A stretch of 64,000 nucleotides of DNA from Rhodoferax sp. (GCF_012927445.1 NZ_JABBPD010000007.1:124001-188000), one strand, 5' to 3'. Shown: positions 1 to 9,410, numbered from the stretch's first letter. A program made the numbers and translations. Notes: generated by a model from the letters alone, not told the origin.

Positions 1-634
1 TGGTTACTTTGACAGCGTTGCTCACGCGTGTGTCGAAGCCGCGCACGGACCAGCTCACCAGTTGCAAGCCCAAGCGGGTCAGTACCGGGTCAAGGAACGG
101 GTTACGAAAGCCGGCAGGGGCCCGGAAGAACCGGGGACGTTGCCCGGTGAGGCCTGTCAGCGTGTCTTGCGCCGCTTGCAACTCTTTGGTGATGCCCTTC
201 AATCCCATCAAAGCGAAATTATGACGATGACGTTGACTATGGTTTTCAATCGCGTGCCCGCGTCTTGCGATTTCGCGGCACAGCTCGGGATAGCGTTCAG
301 CGCGCGCACCAATGACAAAAAAAGTAGCCCGGACACCATAACGTTCAAGCACCTCAAGGACCTGTGGCGTCACCACCGGATCGGGGCCGTCATCAATCGT
401 CAGCGCGATTTCATGACGTGCCGCCGCAGCTGCGGGCAGTTGCGTCCAGTTCGACCCCATTCCGTGGCTTCGCGGCGAGAGCCCCAGCAGCATGAGAACC
501 ATGTGATTGGCGAGCATGACTGCCAGCACCCAGCGCCAATGCATGGGCGACACCAGCAAAGCCAGCACCGCCACACCATGCAGCCATAGCGTGCTGCGTA
601 TCAACCAAGTGGGGCGCCAAGCTGATTCAAGCAC
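1..634 (-). CDS. Polysaccharide deacetylase (NodB domain), partial at window edge
   Basis: The N-terminal part of a membrane-anchored NodB-type deacetylase; the C-terminus lies beyond base 1. Two hydrophobic segments (about residues 10-50) are followed by the NodB motifs TIDDGPDP, ATFFVIG, an ENHSQRH metal-site motif and FRAPAGFRNP, then SWSVRGFDT. The family removes N- or O-acyl groups from glycans, with the Asp and two His residues holding a divalent metal. I place the start at the GTG at 634, because it gives an 8-nt overlap with the MMPL stop, in line with the coupled layout upstream; the reading frame is open above it, so other starts are possible. It closes the visible part of the aryl-polyene-like operon and may act on the lipid head group or a surface glycan (inference). 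Confidence 0.85.
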   Translation of the reverse strand, partial: MLESAWRPTWLIRSTLWLHGVAVLALLVSPMHWRWVLAVMLANHMVLMLLGLSPRSHGMGSNWTQLPAAAAARHEIALTIDDGPDPVVTPQVLEVLERYGVRATFFVIGARAERYPELCREIARRGHAIENHSQRHRHNFALMGLKGITKELQAAQDTLTGLTGQRPRFFRAPAGFRNPFLDPVLTRLGLQLVSWSVRGFDTRVSNAVKVT

Positions 635-2975
635 GGGACGAGCGGGCAAAAATTGCGGCGTAGATCAGGGCCAGAACCACACCCGGCGCCACGGTGACGC
701 CCATCGCCTGCAAGATGGAGACTTTGGAAAACGCCAACAGGCCAAAACCGGCAACGGTCGTGAGATTGGCAAACAGCATGGACGCCAAGGTACTGGGGGT
801 CACTTTTGAATCAGCCTCCTTTTGATCAAAAAACAGGGCGTAATTGGAGCCTACGGCCACCACCAGCAGCAAACCAACCAGATGCAAGATCATCAGCTGC
901 TGGCCGAACAGCGCCAAACCTGCTGTGACCGTGATCACGGCGGCCACCATGGGGGCAATGATGCGAACTGCGCGGGAGGCAGAACGGGTCACCACCAGCA
1001 ACAAGCCGAAGATGACCGTCAGTCCGCCCAGTGACAACACAATCGCCTCGTTCAAATAGCCGGCGAACAGTCGATCGGCCTCGACTTTCATGTCCATGAA
1101 CAAGACACTGGGCAGCTGGGCCGCGTTCAGTGCCGATCGAATGCTGTCGGCATTGATATCCTGGTCGGCCAGCGCGGTCAATGGCAATAAAGCACTCCAG
1201 TGGCCTTCTTGCTGAACCAGCAGGGCATCCACCGCCATGGCCATGGACGTTTTTTCAAGATCCGCCGCCTGCAACAAAGGTTGCTTGCTGGCCGCTTCGA
1301 CATCGGCCAGAAAAGAGGCAAACAGGATGGGTTTGACCGGCAAGCCCTGCACTGCTTGCGCCAGATTGGCTTGCAGCACGGCCGTCGCGGGTAGGCTGGC
1401 CTGCCTTAAACGTTGGCTCGCCAGACTCGGCAGATAGCGGCTGGGACTCTCAAAGCCGGCCAGATGCCCGCCATTAACCTGGGTTTGCAGCACGGCGGCA
1501 ACCCGCTCGCTGGCTTGCAACACGTCTTCACGGCTGGCGCCCGAAACCACGACCAGATACCGCACATCGGGTGCGCCGGTGTCCGAGCGCAAACGGGTGT
1601 CGAGTTGCACATCCGATTGTGAAATCGGACTTAACGAAGAGATATTGCTGCTCCACAAGGTTTCCCGGTGTTGAATCAAAATCGCCAGCGCCGACACCAG
1701 CACAATGAGTGCGGGCCAGCGCAGTGCGGCCGCCCGCTGTACCAGCCACGACAGACGATGGCCAATGAACGACACATCGCGAATGTGGAAACGCGCTGGC
1801 AGCAGGTGGGGCAACACATAGCGCGTCATGCCGGCGGCGGTCAGCAGACCCACGGTGGAATACAGCCCCAGTTGGGCCAAGCCAGGAAAGCCCGACCACA
1901 GCAATGAGGCGAAGCCCACGATGGAGGTCAAAACGCCCAAGCGGATGGTGGGCCAAAACTTCTTGATCCAGTTTGGCCGATCGCCTGCGACCTGTTCGGA
2001 TTGCACAAAAAGGTAGATGGAGTAATCCACCGCTTCGCCAATCAGCGCGGTGCCAAACCCCAGCGTGATGCCGTGGACGGTACCAAAACCCAGACTGACA
2101 GCAGCGATCCCGGCCAGCGCACCGCTGATGACCGGCAAAAACCCCAACACCAGCGCGAGCAACGAGCGATAAACCAGCAGCAGCAGCGTCGCAATCAAAA
2201 GGATGCTGATGAGCGATAACCACGAAACCTGTTCTTTGATGGTGTCACGCGATTTCACCGAAAACACCCCGGGGCCCGTCATTTCGAGCTTGCTGCCTGG
2301 GCTCACCCCAGCGACGGTGTTGAAGGCCTGCTGAATGGCCGTCATGGTCGATTGCTGGGCATCCGTATCGGCACCCGAGGCGCGGGTTTGCATCAAGAGC
2401 AGCGCGCGCTTGCCGTCGGGCGAGGCCCATGCCCCCTCCAGCATGGCGGGTTGCCGATTGCCATTGAGTTGGCCCAGCAACTGCATCATTTCCCCGGTCG
2501 GATCGCGCGGCAGCATAGACTTGACCAAGAGCCCGGCCGGCGAGGCGAGCAGATCGAGGCTCTCGCTCAAGGCGTCATGTAATCCGGCCACGCTGAAGCG
2601 CTCCGGCGTCACAGCCGGGCTCAGCAAGTAACGATTGTTGAAAAGATAAGCCTGGTCCCGCTCGGCCGTCACCGGCTCGCCGTTATTGACGCTGACAAAC
2701 GCCGGGTTCGAGCGCAGGTTTTTCGCCAGTTGTTTGGACTGGTTAGCGCGGGTGCTTGCATCGGTCCCTTCAATGCTGACCAAGATCAGCCGTGAGGCCA
2801 GACCATCGCGGATTTGCTCCAGCAACAGTTGCTGCTCCGGGGTGGGGCTGCGCGGCAAGAAGGCCGATAAGTCGTTGGTGAATTGACTGCGGCTGATGAT
2901 GACGCCACAAGTCAGGACAAACGCCAGCCAGACAAAGATGGCGATCCGGCCCTGGCGCCCAAGCGCTGCCTTCAT
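627..2975 (-). CDS. MMPL/RND-family lipid exporter
   Basis: A 782-residue inner-membrane exporter of the MMPL/RND superfamily. The layout is typical: one N-terminal membrane helix (about residues 11-29), a periplasmic domain, a helix bundle (about 250-400), a second single helix near 420, a second periplasmic domain and a C-terminal bundle (about 640-775). In aryl-polyene clusters this class moves the finished polyene lipid across the inner membrane. Its ATG forms an ATGA overlap with the LolA-like gene upstream, and its stop overlaps the deacetylase start. The substrate is inferred from context only; the fold assignment is firm. Confidence 0.88.
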   Translation of the reverse strand: MKAALGRQGRIAIFVWLAFVLTCGVIISRSQFTNDLSAFLPRSPTPEQQLLLEQIRDGLASRLILVSIEGTDASTRANQSKQLAKNLRSNPAFVSVNNGEPVTAERDQAYLFNNRYLLSPAVTPERFSVAGLHDALSESLDLLASPAGLLVKSMLPRDPTGEMMQLLGQLNGNRQPAMLEGAWASPDGKRALLLMQTRASGADTDAQQSTMTAIQQAFNTVAGVSPGSKLEMTGPGVFSVKSRDTIKEQVSWLSLISILLIATLLLLVYRSLLALVLGFLPVISGALAGIAAVSLGFGTVHGITLGFGTALIGEAVDYSIYLFVQSEQVAGDRPNWIKKFWPTIRLGVLTSIVGFASLLWSGFPGLAQLGLYSTVGLLTAAGMTRYVLPHLLPARFHIRDVSFIGHRLSWLVQRAAALRWPALIVLVSALAILIQHRETLWSSNISSLSPISQSDVQLDTRLRSDTGAPDVRYLVVVSGASREDVLQASERVAAVLQTQVNGGHLAGFESPSRYLPSLASQRLRQASLPATAVLQANLAQAVQGLPVKPILFASFLADVEAASKQPLLQAADLEKTSMAMAVDALLVQQEGHWSALLPLTALADQDINADSIRSALNAAQLPSVLFMDMKVEADRLFAGYLNEAIVLSLGGLTVIFGLLLVVTRSASRAVRIIAPMVAAVITVTAGLALFGQQLMILHLVGLLLVVAVGSNYALFFDQKEADSKVTPSTLASMLFANLTTVAGFGLLAFSKVSILQAMGVTVAPGVVLALIYAAIFARSSRA

Positions 2976-3571
2976 GGTGTCGCGACTTTCTCGATCTGCA
3001 TGACGGAACTGTCGCCATCGACTTGCGTGACATGGATGCTGCGGAGTTCATCGCGCACCCCTGTAATGCGGATCAGCGCAACGACTTGCTTCATCTTGCT
3101 GTCCAGCGGCACCAGTTTCAGTGTCCAGCCTTGTGCCGCGCCTTCCAGGCTCAGTTGGTAGCTGCGTTCCAGGGCCTTGCGATCGCCGGCGAGCGTGCCA
3201 CGAATGCTGTCAATGAAGGCGGTCAGTTCAGGATAGGTCTGCAACTGCAATTGGATTTTTTGCCGACCGCGTTCAATTTGCAGGTTGTCCCCGTTCACCA
3301 CCATGGTTTCGAGTTTGGGTTTGAGGGTGCGTTTTTCCAGCCGATCCGGCGCGGTGTAGAGCAGATCGCCGGACGATTCAACCGGCTGCTCAAGGATGGC
3401 GATGGATTTTTTCTCAACGAAACGGGCATGACCTGAACGCGTTTGCGCCAGGCCGTTCATGAGTTGGTCAAGATCCCAATCGGCAGCATAGCTGGGTGCC
3501 GACAGGACGACAACCAGCAGCCCGGCGAAGAGCCCTAACAATGGACGAAGGTGGGAGCGAGTAAAAATCAT
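2972..3571 (-). CDS. LolA-like periplasmic lipid carrier
   Basis: A 199-residue exported protein with a signal peptide (RPLLGLFAGLLVVVLSAPSYA, cleaved before ADWD). The mature part resembles the LolA/COG2834 fold found in aryl-polyene clusters: GHARFVEKKSIAILEQPVESSGDLLYTAP followed by beta-rich segments. LolA proteins carry acyl chains in a hydrophobic half-barrel across the periplasm. Sitting between the acyltransferase and the MMPL exporter, with ATGA overlaps on both sides, it probably receives the exported lipid. It is not the housekeeping lipoprotein carrier (inference from context). Confidence 0.82.
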   Translation of the reverse strand: MIFTRSHLRPLLGLFAGLLVVVLSAPSYAADWDLDQLMNGLAQTRSGHARFVEKKSIAILEQPVESSGDLLYTAPDRLEKRTLKPKLETMVVNGDNLQIERGRQKIQLQLQTYPELTAFIDSIRGTLAGDRKALERSYQLSLEGAAQGWTLKLVPLDSKMKQVVALIRITGVRDELRSIHVTQVDGDSSVMQIEKVATP

Positions 3572-4512
3572 TTTGTTTTTGCGTCAGAGATGGCAGCGGG
3601 TGGTTGCCAGAAATCAAAAAAATTAAACCAGTTGTAGGGTGCCTGGCGACAATATTGATCGAGCAGCGCGGCATAGCGGACGACCGCGGCCTCGACTTCG
3701 GCCCCGCGTTGCCCGCCAGGCGTTTTGGAAAAATCAGCCAGGGGTTCAAAGTTGATCTGGTAGCGATTGCCGCCCAGATACAAGCCGACCATGAACACCA
3801 CGCGGCGACGCAGCAAAGCAGCCATCCGAAACGAACCCGTCGGGAAGTAGGCCACGCTACCGAGCAAGGGGATCGGCAGCATTTTATTTTCACCGAGCGT
3901 GCGGTCGGCCAGCACGCCAACCACGGCACCCTCATCCAGTTTGTCACGAACCAACAGCATCGAGTCGATACGACCGAGACCGATGATGTCCGTCGAGGCT
4001 TGTGGATTGATGGCCGCCAGCATGGCATTGATTTTCTGGGCGTTGTCTTCGTGCATGACCATGCTCACGCGCAGGTTGGGTATTTGTCGGCCCATGGCGC
4101 GAATGACTTCAAAGCTGCCCATGTGGGCGCCGATTAAAAACAGCCCACCCTCCTCGGCGAGCATGTCCTGCAGCGCGGCTTGCCCATGTAGCTCAATATC
4201 GAATAAATCAAAGCGCTGGTTGATCAGGTAGATGCGGTCGTGAATGGTGGCTGCAAAACAGAAAAAATGCCGGTACAGGTCAGACCATTTGACGCGTCGC
4301 CCCAGCGCGCGTTGCAAATACGCTTGTGAGGCACGGCGACTGGTGGGGGCAAACAACAGAAAATACGCCGCGATGAGATGCAGCACGATTCGCCCGGCCG
4401 GCCGCCCCAGGCGCAGCGATATCCAGGTCATGATGCGCAGCATGAGCATATTGCTGCGCTCAGGCGTGCGCATCCAGACGGAGGTCTCGGGGGTGGACGA
4501 CGCTGACGTCAT
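3568..4512 (-). CDS. LpxL/HtrB-like acyltransferase
   Basis: A 314-residue lysophospholipid/lauroyl acyltransferase-like protein of the kind found in aryl-polyene clusters. An N-terminal hydrophobic stretch (about residues 41-55) anchors it to the inner membrane. The catalytic H-x4-E/D motif is seen as H130-MGSF-E135 (GAHMGSFEVIRA), followed by a DRTLGE-type motif. It would transfer a polyene acyl chain or other acyl group to a lipid or sugar acceptor. The start overlaps the dehydratase stop by 4 nt (ATGA), as does its end with the LolA-like gene. Confidence 0.83.
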   Translation of the reverse strand: MTSASSTPETSVWMRTPERSNMLMLRIMTWISLRLGRPAGRIVLHLIAAYFLLFAPTSRRASQAYLQRALGRRVKWSDLYRHFFCFAATIHDRIYLINQRFDLFDIELHGQAALQDMLAEEGGLFLIGAHMGSFEVIRAMGRQIPNLRVSMVMHEDNAQKINAMLAAINPQASTDIIGLGRIDSMLLVRDKLDEGAVVGVLADRTLGENKMLPIPLLGSVAYFPTGSFRMAALLRRRVVFMVGLYLGGNRYQINFEPLADFSKTPGGQRGAEVEAAVVRYAALLDQYCRQAPYNWFNFFDFWQPPAAISDAKTK

Positions 4513-4814
4513 GCCACCGTGCCCAGCATCACACTGCCCGTCGCGATCTTGCGTTGCTCCGCCAGAATGTCGAAGCGTATCGAGCCATTGGCCAGCACCT
4601 CGCTCAATAGCACGACGGCAACCCCCGGGGTCAAGGGGCTTAAAAATTTGACCGAACGCAATTCGCAGGCGCTCAAAGACCAGCCCGTGGCGTCTGCAAT
4701 TGCCAGCAAGGCCTCGTCCAGCAACACCACGCCGGGCACGATCGGGTTACCGGGGAAGTGCCCCGCGAAGGCCGGATGTTGCAGATCAATCGGGAGTGCA
4801 GTGTGCGTGATCAT
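4509..4814 (-). CDS. Hotdog-fold 3-hydroxyacyl-ACP dehydratase (ApeI/FabZ-like)
   Basis: A compact 101-residue hotdog protein. The motif HPAFAGHFPGNPIVPG (residues 13-28) is the FabA/FabZ active-site signature with the catalytic His in GHFPGNP (H19). Such small dehydratases make the conjugated double bonds during aryl-polyene chain extension on ACP. The gene overlaps both neighbours by 4 nt, so it is translated as part of the operon. A general fatty-acid role is unlikely given the company it keeps. Confidence 0.82.
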   Translation of the reverse strand: MITHTALPIDLQHPAFAGHFPGNPIVPGVVLLDEALLAIADATGWSLSACELRSVKFLSPLTPGVAVVLLSEVLANGSIRFDILAEQRKIATGSVMLGTVA

Positions 4815-6154
4815 GGGCGCTCACCGAGCTGTGCCTGAATCAGGTTTTTTAAGGCCTCGCGCGGCAGTTTGCCCGTGCTGTTGCGCGGCAAGGCCGTGAC
4901 AAAGAGCAAGGGGCGCGGCAAAAATACCGGGTCAATGTGCGCACGCAGCGCCGTCAGTATTTGGGGGGCGCTTAAGGTCGGTGCAACCACGCAGGCCGCC
5001 AGCCGCATGACGTGATCGTCCGATAGGCCGTCAGGCATATAGAACGCGCCGTCCACAACGCCGGCAATGGCGTTCAGCACATGATTCAGGTGGGCCAGCG
5101 AACTGCGTTTGCCGGCAATATTGATCATCTCGGCCGTGCGTCCGTGCAGCAAAAAACAGTCATCATGCGTGGGTTCAATCACGTCATTGAGCACGATCGG
5201 TTGAATCACATGCCCCCCCGAAGCCGTGACCAACTCGCCTTGCTGGCTAAGCTTGATGCCGGCGAACAAGCGCCACTCACTGGTTTGGGTCGGTCGCCGT
5301 GTCGCGAGGGTGCCGGTTTCGGTGCAGCCGTAAATTTCTTGCAACGGGGAGCCAAAACGTGCTTCTACCTCGTGCGCCAGGGTCAGCGACAACGGTGCCG
5401 TCGCCGAGAGTGTCTGCGCGACTTCCGGCAGTTTGAGCTCGGCATCGAGCAACATGCGCAGATGCACGGGGGTGGAGACCAAGACGCGCGGCGCCGGCAT
5501 CTCCGCCAAGGTGGCAACGATATCGGCCGGATAAAACGGCTGCGCACTGCACAGGGCGTGGCCGCTTAAAAGGGCAATCAAAACCGTTGATTCAAAACCA
5601 TACATGTGTTGCGGCGGCACCGTCCCGACGATCGCATGGGCAGGTGCCGTCGCCGACAAGCCGATGCGCTCGGCTTGCGCCAGGACACTGCGCACCAGTG
5701 CACCCCAGTATTTTTGATGCGGCACCGGCGTGCCGGTCGACCCTGACGTGAAGACCACCGCCACCAATTGGGCGCTGTCAATCAGGGGAACGACAGGATC
5801 GACATCCGCCACATCAGTTGCCTCTGGATAACGAAACTGCGGCAACGCAATGCTGCAGTTCAGCGTGTCATGCAGGCAAAAGACGTCTGGCGCAAAAGCC
5901 AGCATTTGCCGAATCATTTCCGGCGTGTGGGTGGAGGGCAGCAGGCTCACCTTGCCTTTGACAAGGGCCGCAGCCAGCCCGACGGTGAAGCGGTAACGGT
6001 CGCCGCACATGTTCAGGATGTAGTGCCGTGGCGGGAGCAGCTGGGCCAGCGCGTTGACATCCGCCAGAAAGCGGGCGACGGTGATCGCTTGTCCTTCATG
6101 CCAGGCCACGATTTGATCTGGGCGCGTGTGACCCATCAGCGGCAAACGAGTCAT
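4811..6154 (-). CDS. Acyl/aryl-AMP ligase of the aryl-polyene-like operon
   Basis: A 447-residue ANL-superfamily adenylating enzyme. The ATP-binding motif is at residues 135-148 (FTSGSTGTPVPHQK), the GxxE adenine motif appears as IYGCTETGT, and the C-terminal catalytic lysine is in NSTGKLPRE (about K429). It probably activates the starter aryl acid and loads it on the neighbouring ACP. I use the ATG at 6154; a GTG at 6163 would give the 4-nt GTGA overlap with the upstream stop that is the rule in this operon, so the protein may be three residues longer. The open frame reaches 6535 but overlaps the membrane-protein gene and is unlikely to be used. Confidence 0.85.
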   Translation of the reverse strand: MTRLPLMGHTRPDQIVAWHEGQAITVARFLADVNALAQLLPPRHYILNMCGDRYRFTVGLAAALVKGKVSLLPSTHTPEMIRQMLAFAPDVFCLHDTLNCSIALPQFRYPEATDVADVDPVVPLIDSAQLVAVVFTSGSTGTPVPHQKYWGALVRSVLAQAERIGLSATAPAHAIVGTVPPQHMYGFESTVLIALLSGHALCSAQPFYPADIVATLAEMPAPRVLVSTPVHLRMLLDAELKLPEVAQTLSATAPLSLTLAHEVEARFGSPLQEIYGCTETGTLATRRPTQTSEWRLFAGIKLSQQGELVTASGGHVIQPIVLNDVIEPTHDDCFLLHGRTAEMINIAGKRSSLAHLNHVLNAIAGVVDGAFYMPDGLSDDHVMRLAACVVAPTLSAPQILTALRAHIDPVFLPRPLLFVTALPRNSTGKLPREALKNLIQAQLGERP

Positions 6155-6159
6155 GGTGT

Positions 6160-6822
6160 TCACTCGGCGTGCTGCGTTCTGGTCATTGGCTTGCTTTTGT
6201 TTTTCCAGATTCGGAACGTGTCGGCAATAGGACTGAGGCTTCTCTCGGGGAGCAACTTCCTGCGTACCCAATGTTCCGCAATGAACATTAACGCCACCAG
6301 TGGCAACGTCAGAAAATTGGCAAAAACGGACCAGGTGGTTAAGGGGGTGAGGAAAAAGAGCAGCGTAGAAACAGTGGCCATGAGCCCGAAAAACCAGCTC
6401 CAGGCCCATGTCACCTGATGCGCGTAGTGCGCATGCTGGGGTGTGATTTCGCCATGCGCCATTTCCGCAAACTGCGTGCACAGCGGTTTGCGTCCTGCCA
6501 CCAGCGTTCTGGCAAAGGTCATGAACAGAATGCACTGCATGCCGGCATCTTGTAGCCAGTACAACACGCCAAAATGCTGTTCCAGCAAGGTCCAGCTGCT
6601 GGCCCCCGCCGCGCCGGTCATGGCGAACAAAGACAGCCAGAGCCAGCGGGGTGACGACTTCAAGGCATACACCAGGCCGATGACAAATACCGGGGCAACC
6701 GCCACGACCGCGCCAAACTGGCCGTTGTGCGCATTCACATTGGTGTAGTGCGCCAACACCGGATACCCAATCAGCAACAAGCCAATACCGAACCAGCGCG
6801 CCATGCGGACGGCGTTTGACAT
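6160..6822 (-). CDS. COG4648-like inner-membrane protein
   Basis: A 220-residue polytopic membrane protein with about six hydrophobic segments starting at residue 8. It matches the COG4648 membrane proteins that sit beside ACP and AMP-ligase genes in aryl-polyene and related lipid clusters. Its biochemical role is not known to me. The start ATG overlaps the ACP stop by one base (TGATG), and the end overlaps the ligase gene, so all three are likely co-translated. Confidence 0.8.
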   Translation of the reverse strand: MSNAVRMARWFGIGLLLIGYPVLAHYTNVNAHNGQFGAVVAVAPVFVIGLVYALKSSPRWLWLSLFAMTGAAGASSWTLLEQHFGVLYWLQDAGMQCILFMTFARTLVAGRKPLCTQFAEMAHGEITPQHAHYAHQVTWAWSWFFGLMATVSTLLFFLTPLTTWSVFANFLTLPLVALMFIAEHWVRRKLLPERSLSPIADTFRIWKNKSKPMTRTQHAE

Positions 6823-7112
6823 CAGCGCGTTCTCTGGCTGGCGATGTAAGCAGTCAAACTTGCCAGTGAGCTAAAGAAGCTTTCATTGTCCTGGTTATCC
6901 GCACGCATTTGCAGGCCGTAACGCTTGGAAATGACCAGTGAAATTTCCAGCACGTCGATTGAATCCAATCCCAGTCCATCACCATACAAAGGCGCATCCG
7001 GTGCAATTTCAGTCGCTTGGATATCGAGGTTCAACGCCTCCACGATCAACTGCGCGACTTCAAGTTGCAGCGCCTGATCATTGGCAAAGGGCGGGGATGT
7101 TGTTTCTGTCAT
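6822..7112 (-). CDS. Acyl carrier protein
   Basis: A 96-residue ACP. The phosphopantetheine attachment motif is GLDSIDVLEIS with Ser51 as the attachment site, and helix II has the acidic character typical of ACPs. It is the first gene of the minus-strand operon in view, so the promoter should lie in 7113-7471. It would carry the growing aryl-polyene or related acyl chain loaded by the ligase two genes downstream. Only one ACP is visible; many such clusters have two, and the ketosynthases must be outside the window. Confidence 0.88.
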   Translation of the reverse strand: MTETTSPPFANDQALQLEVAQLIVEALNLDIQATEIAPDAPLYGDGLGLDSIDVLEISLVISKRYGLQMRADNQDNESFFSSLASLTAYIASQRTR

Positions 7113-7471
7113 ATATATTGAATTGCTGATTTACTGGGCATTTTATCTTCCTGCCCGTCAATTTCCAACTTGCCTTATCTCGCCTTGTTACAAGTTGGAG
7201 CTGGTGATCGCGCGCGGGAGGCTGCCTTCGAGTACTTGCGTGTTGGCGAGGAGCATGTGTAATCCACGCCCAAGGCTGAGCGGGGTCAATCCAGTTCCTA
7301 TTGAATCCCCGTCTTGCCAAAACGCGCATGACGATCCAGCGTAATGCCATTTGATGACTGGATGAAGCCGCTGGATGACGACTTCTTTCAATGCAAGCAA
7401 TGTGAGTTTGGAGTAAGGAGGCTCGTACATAATCGTAACGAAATGTAATATTAAAAACAGGGAGTTAAGCG
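7113..7471. promoter_or_regulatory. Divergent intergenic region, ACP operon versus COG3014 operon
   Basis: A 359-bp gap separating divergent operons, so it must hold promoters for both. It is AT-richer near 7420-7460. A strong ribosome site (AGGGAG) lies just before the ATG at 7472. An 80-codon minus-strand frame (7188-7430) crosses it; its product matches no family I recognise, so I leave it unassigned. No convincing -35/-10 pair was singled out. Confidence 0.4.
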
Positions 7472-9004
7472 ATGTTCGTTATCAATCCACGCCGTTGGTT
7501 GACGGTGCTAGGTGTTGCGCTAGCTTTGTCAGGCTGCGCGAATATGAAAAGCCACGATGCACTGACCAGTCAAATGCAGACGGCGCAGAAAACCAGTGGC
7601 ATTCCCGGCGCGTTAAAGACGCTTGAGGCCTCGGCCACCAGCGTGGATGAGAAATCCGCACTGCTCTACAACCTGGAGCGTGGTGAACTGCTGCGGTTGG
7701 ACCACAAATACAACGACAGTACCCAAGCCTTCCTGCTGGCCGACAGCAAGGTCAAGGAATGGGAAGAGTCGACCAAGACCAATCCGCAAAAAATGTTGTC
7801 GATGCTGGGTGCAGGCACCATCAGCGAACGCCTGAAGGTTTACGAAGGCCAGGATTACGAAAAGGTCTGGTTGACTACTCGACTGGCGCTCAACCGGGTG
7901 GCCGCTGGCGATCTGGACAACGCCCGGGTCGACATCAAACGCACCCACGAACGTGAGGCACTGATTGCTGAGTACCGTGCCAAGGAAACGGCAGCCGCTG
8001 AAGAGGAGGCCAAGTCCAAGGGTAAAGGCGCGGTCGGTAAGGAAATCAACGGTTACCCGGTTGAAACCCTGAACGACCCCGAAGTGCTGGCGCTGAAAAA
8101 CGGTTATCAAAATGCCTTAAGCCATTACCTCGCCGGCTTTTTGTACGAAGTGATGAACGAGCCTGGTATGGCGGCACCGGGTTACCGCAAGGCGATCGAA
8201 CTCAAGCCTGAAACCGGCGTGCTGGAAGAGGGCCTGCGCGGTCTGGACGCACGCACCAGCTTCACCCACAAGCGCCGCCAGCGCATGACCGATGTGTTGT
8301 TTTTGGTGGAAGCAGGCGACGCCCCGGCCCGCAAGCCCAGGGCCTTCACGGTTCCGGTCCCCACGCCGGGTGGATTGCGCACCGTGAGTATTTCGTATCC
8401 GACGATCGAACCGTCAACCGACCCGCTGTTGACTAATCTCTCGGTCGCTGGCCGCGAATTCAAACTGGAGAAGGTGGTTGATGTCAACGTGATGGCGCGC
8501 CGTGCGCTCAAGGACGAAATGCCTGGCATGGTGTTCCGCGGCGTCACGCGTGCCCTCGTCAAGGGGGTCATGCAGGATCAGTTGCAGAAAAATGCGGGGC
8601 TGCTGGGTGCCCTCGTGGGTTCGATCGCATCGGCTGTCACCGAGCAGGCCGATGACCGCTTGTGGCGCATGCTGCCTGGCCGGGTCTATGTGGCACGGGG
8701 TTACTTGCCTGAAGGGGAGCACAAGATCCAAATCAACGGCCGCGACTTCAACATCAACGTCAAGGTGAACGGGCAATATGCCATCGTGCCTTTGCGCTTG
8801 TACGACAAGGATGTGCTGGTGGGTGACGTTGGCAACTTCGGTGCGCTCGCTGAACAGCCATTGGTGGCGGTGGCAGATATCAAGCCAGCGGCTGCAAGCG
8901 CCGGCACAACACCCAAAGCCAAGTCCAAACAGGCGTCCAGGAAGCCGGTAGCGAAACCTGTGGCGATCAACATGGCCACCACGACGGACAAAACTGTCCC
9001 ATAA
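7472..9004 (+). CDS. COG3014-family TPR-like lipoprotein
   Basis: A 510-residue lipoprotein: signal peptide with lipobox ALSGC (Cys22), then an alpha-helical repeat-like region (YNLERGELLRLDHKYNDS, residues about 65-85 and on) and a C-terminal beta-rich part, ending in a Lys/Ala-rich tail. It matches the COG3014 family, known mainly for standing upstream of YcfL (COG5633) and LpoB (COG3417), exactly as here. The conserved neighbourhood implies a role in outer-membrane control of peptidoglycan synthesis, but the activity is not known. The ATG follows an AGGGAG ribosome site. Confidence 0.83.
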   Translation: MFVINPRRWLTVLGVALALSGCANMKSHDALTSQMQTAQKTSGIPGALKTLEASATSVDEKSALLYNLERGELLRLDHKYNDSTQAFLLADSKVKEWEESTKTNPQKMLSMLGAGTISERLKVYEGQDYEKVWLTTRLALNRVAAGDLDNARVDIKRTHEREALIAEYRAKETAAAEEEAKSKGKGAVGKEINGYPVETLNDPEVLALKNGYQNALSHYLAGFLYEVMNEPGMAAPGYRKAIELKPETGVLEEGLRGLDARTSFTHKRRQRMTDVLFLVEAGDAPARKPRAFTVPVPTPGGLRTVSISYPTIEPSTDPLLTNLSVAGREFKLEKVVDVNVMARRALKDEMPGMVFRGVTRALVKGVMQDQLQKNAGLLGALVGSIASAVTEQADDRLWRMLPGRVYVARGYLPEGEHKIQINGRDFNINVKVNGQYAIVPLRLYDKDVLVGDVGNFGALAEQPLVAVADIKPAAASAGTTPKAKSKQASRKPVAKPVAINMATTTDKTVP

Positions 9005-9026
9005 CCGTTCCAAAACAAGTTAAAAA

Positions 9027-9410
9027 ATGATTTTTACAAAGAAACTGATAGTGGCGCTGGCAAGCACGCTGGCGCTGGCGGCCCATGCCCAGCACGACGC
9101 CGGAACCCCCGTTGCCGTGGCCGCCAAGGTGGCACTGCGCGGTGATGCCAATGGCGTGCGCATTTCCGAGATGCGGGTGGTTCGACGCAACGACATCCTG
9201 ATCGTTCAGGCGGATCTGGCCAACAGCGGCAACTCTGACCGGACGGTGTTCTACCGTTTTCGCTGGCTTGACAACATCGGCAGCCAGGTGGGCGATGGCG
9301 AGTCGTGGAAGCAAATGGGTTTGCTGGGCCAGGCCCAACAAACCGTCAAGAGCGTGGCGCCGTCCTCGGTCGTTACCGATTTCCGCCTCGAAATGAATGT
9401 TGAACGCTGA
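9027..9410 (+). CDS. ycfL: YcfL family protein (DUF1425)
   Basis: A 127-residue periplasmic protein with signal peptide (LIVALASTLALAAHA, cut before QHD). The mature domain (RISEMRVVRRNDILIVQADLANSG, then FYRFRWLDNIGSQVG) matches DUF1425/YcfL. YcfL is encoded immediately before LpoB in enterobacteria as here. Unlike E. coli YcfL, this copy shows no lipobox cysteine. Function is unknown beyond the LpoB link. It starts 22 nt after the COG3014 gene. Confidence 0.83.
   Translation: MIFTKKLIVALASTLALAAHAQHDAGTPVAVAAKVALRGDANGVRISEMRVVRRNDILIVQADLANSGNSDRTVFYRFRWLDNIGSQVGDGESWKQMGLLGQAQQTVKSVAPSSVVTDFRLEMNVER

Noticed and set aside
6155-6535. N-terminal extension of the AMP ligase frame
   Set aside because: It overlaps the COG4648 gene almost wholly and has shadow-like composition.
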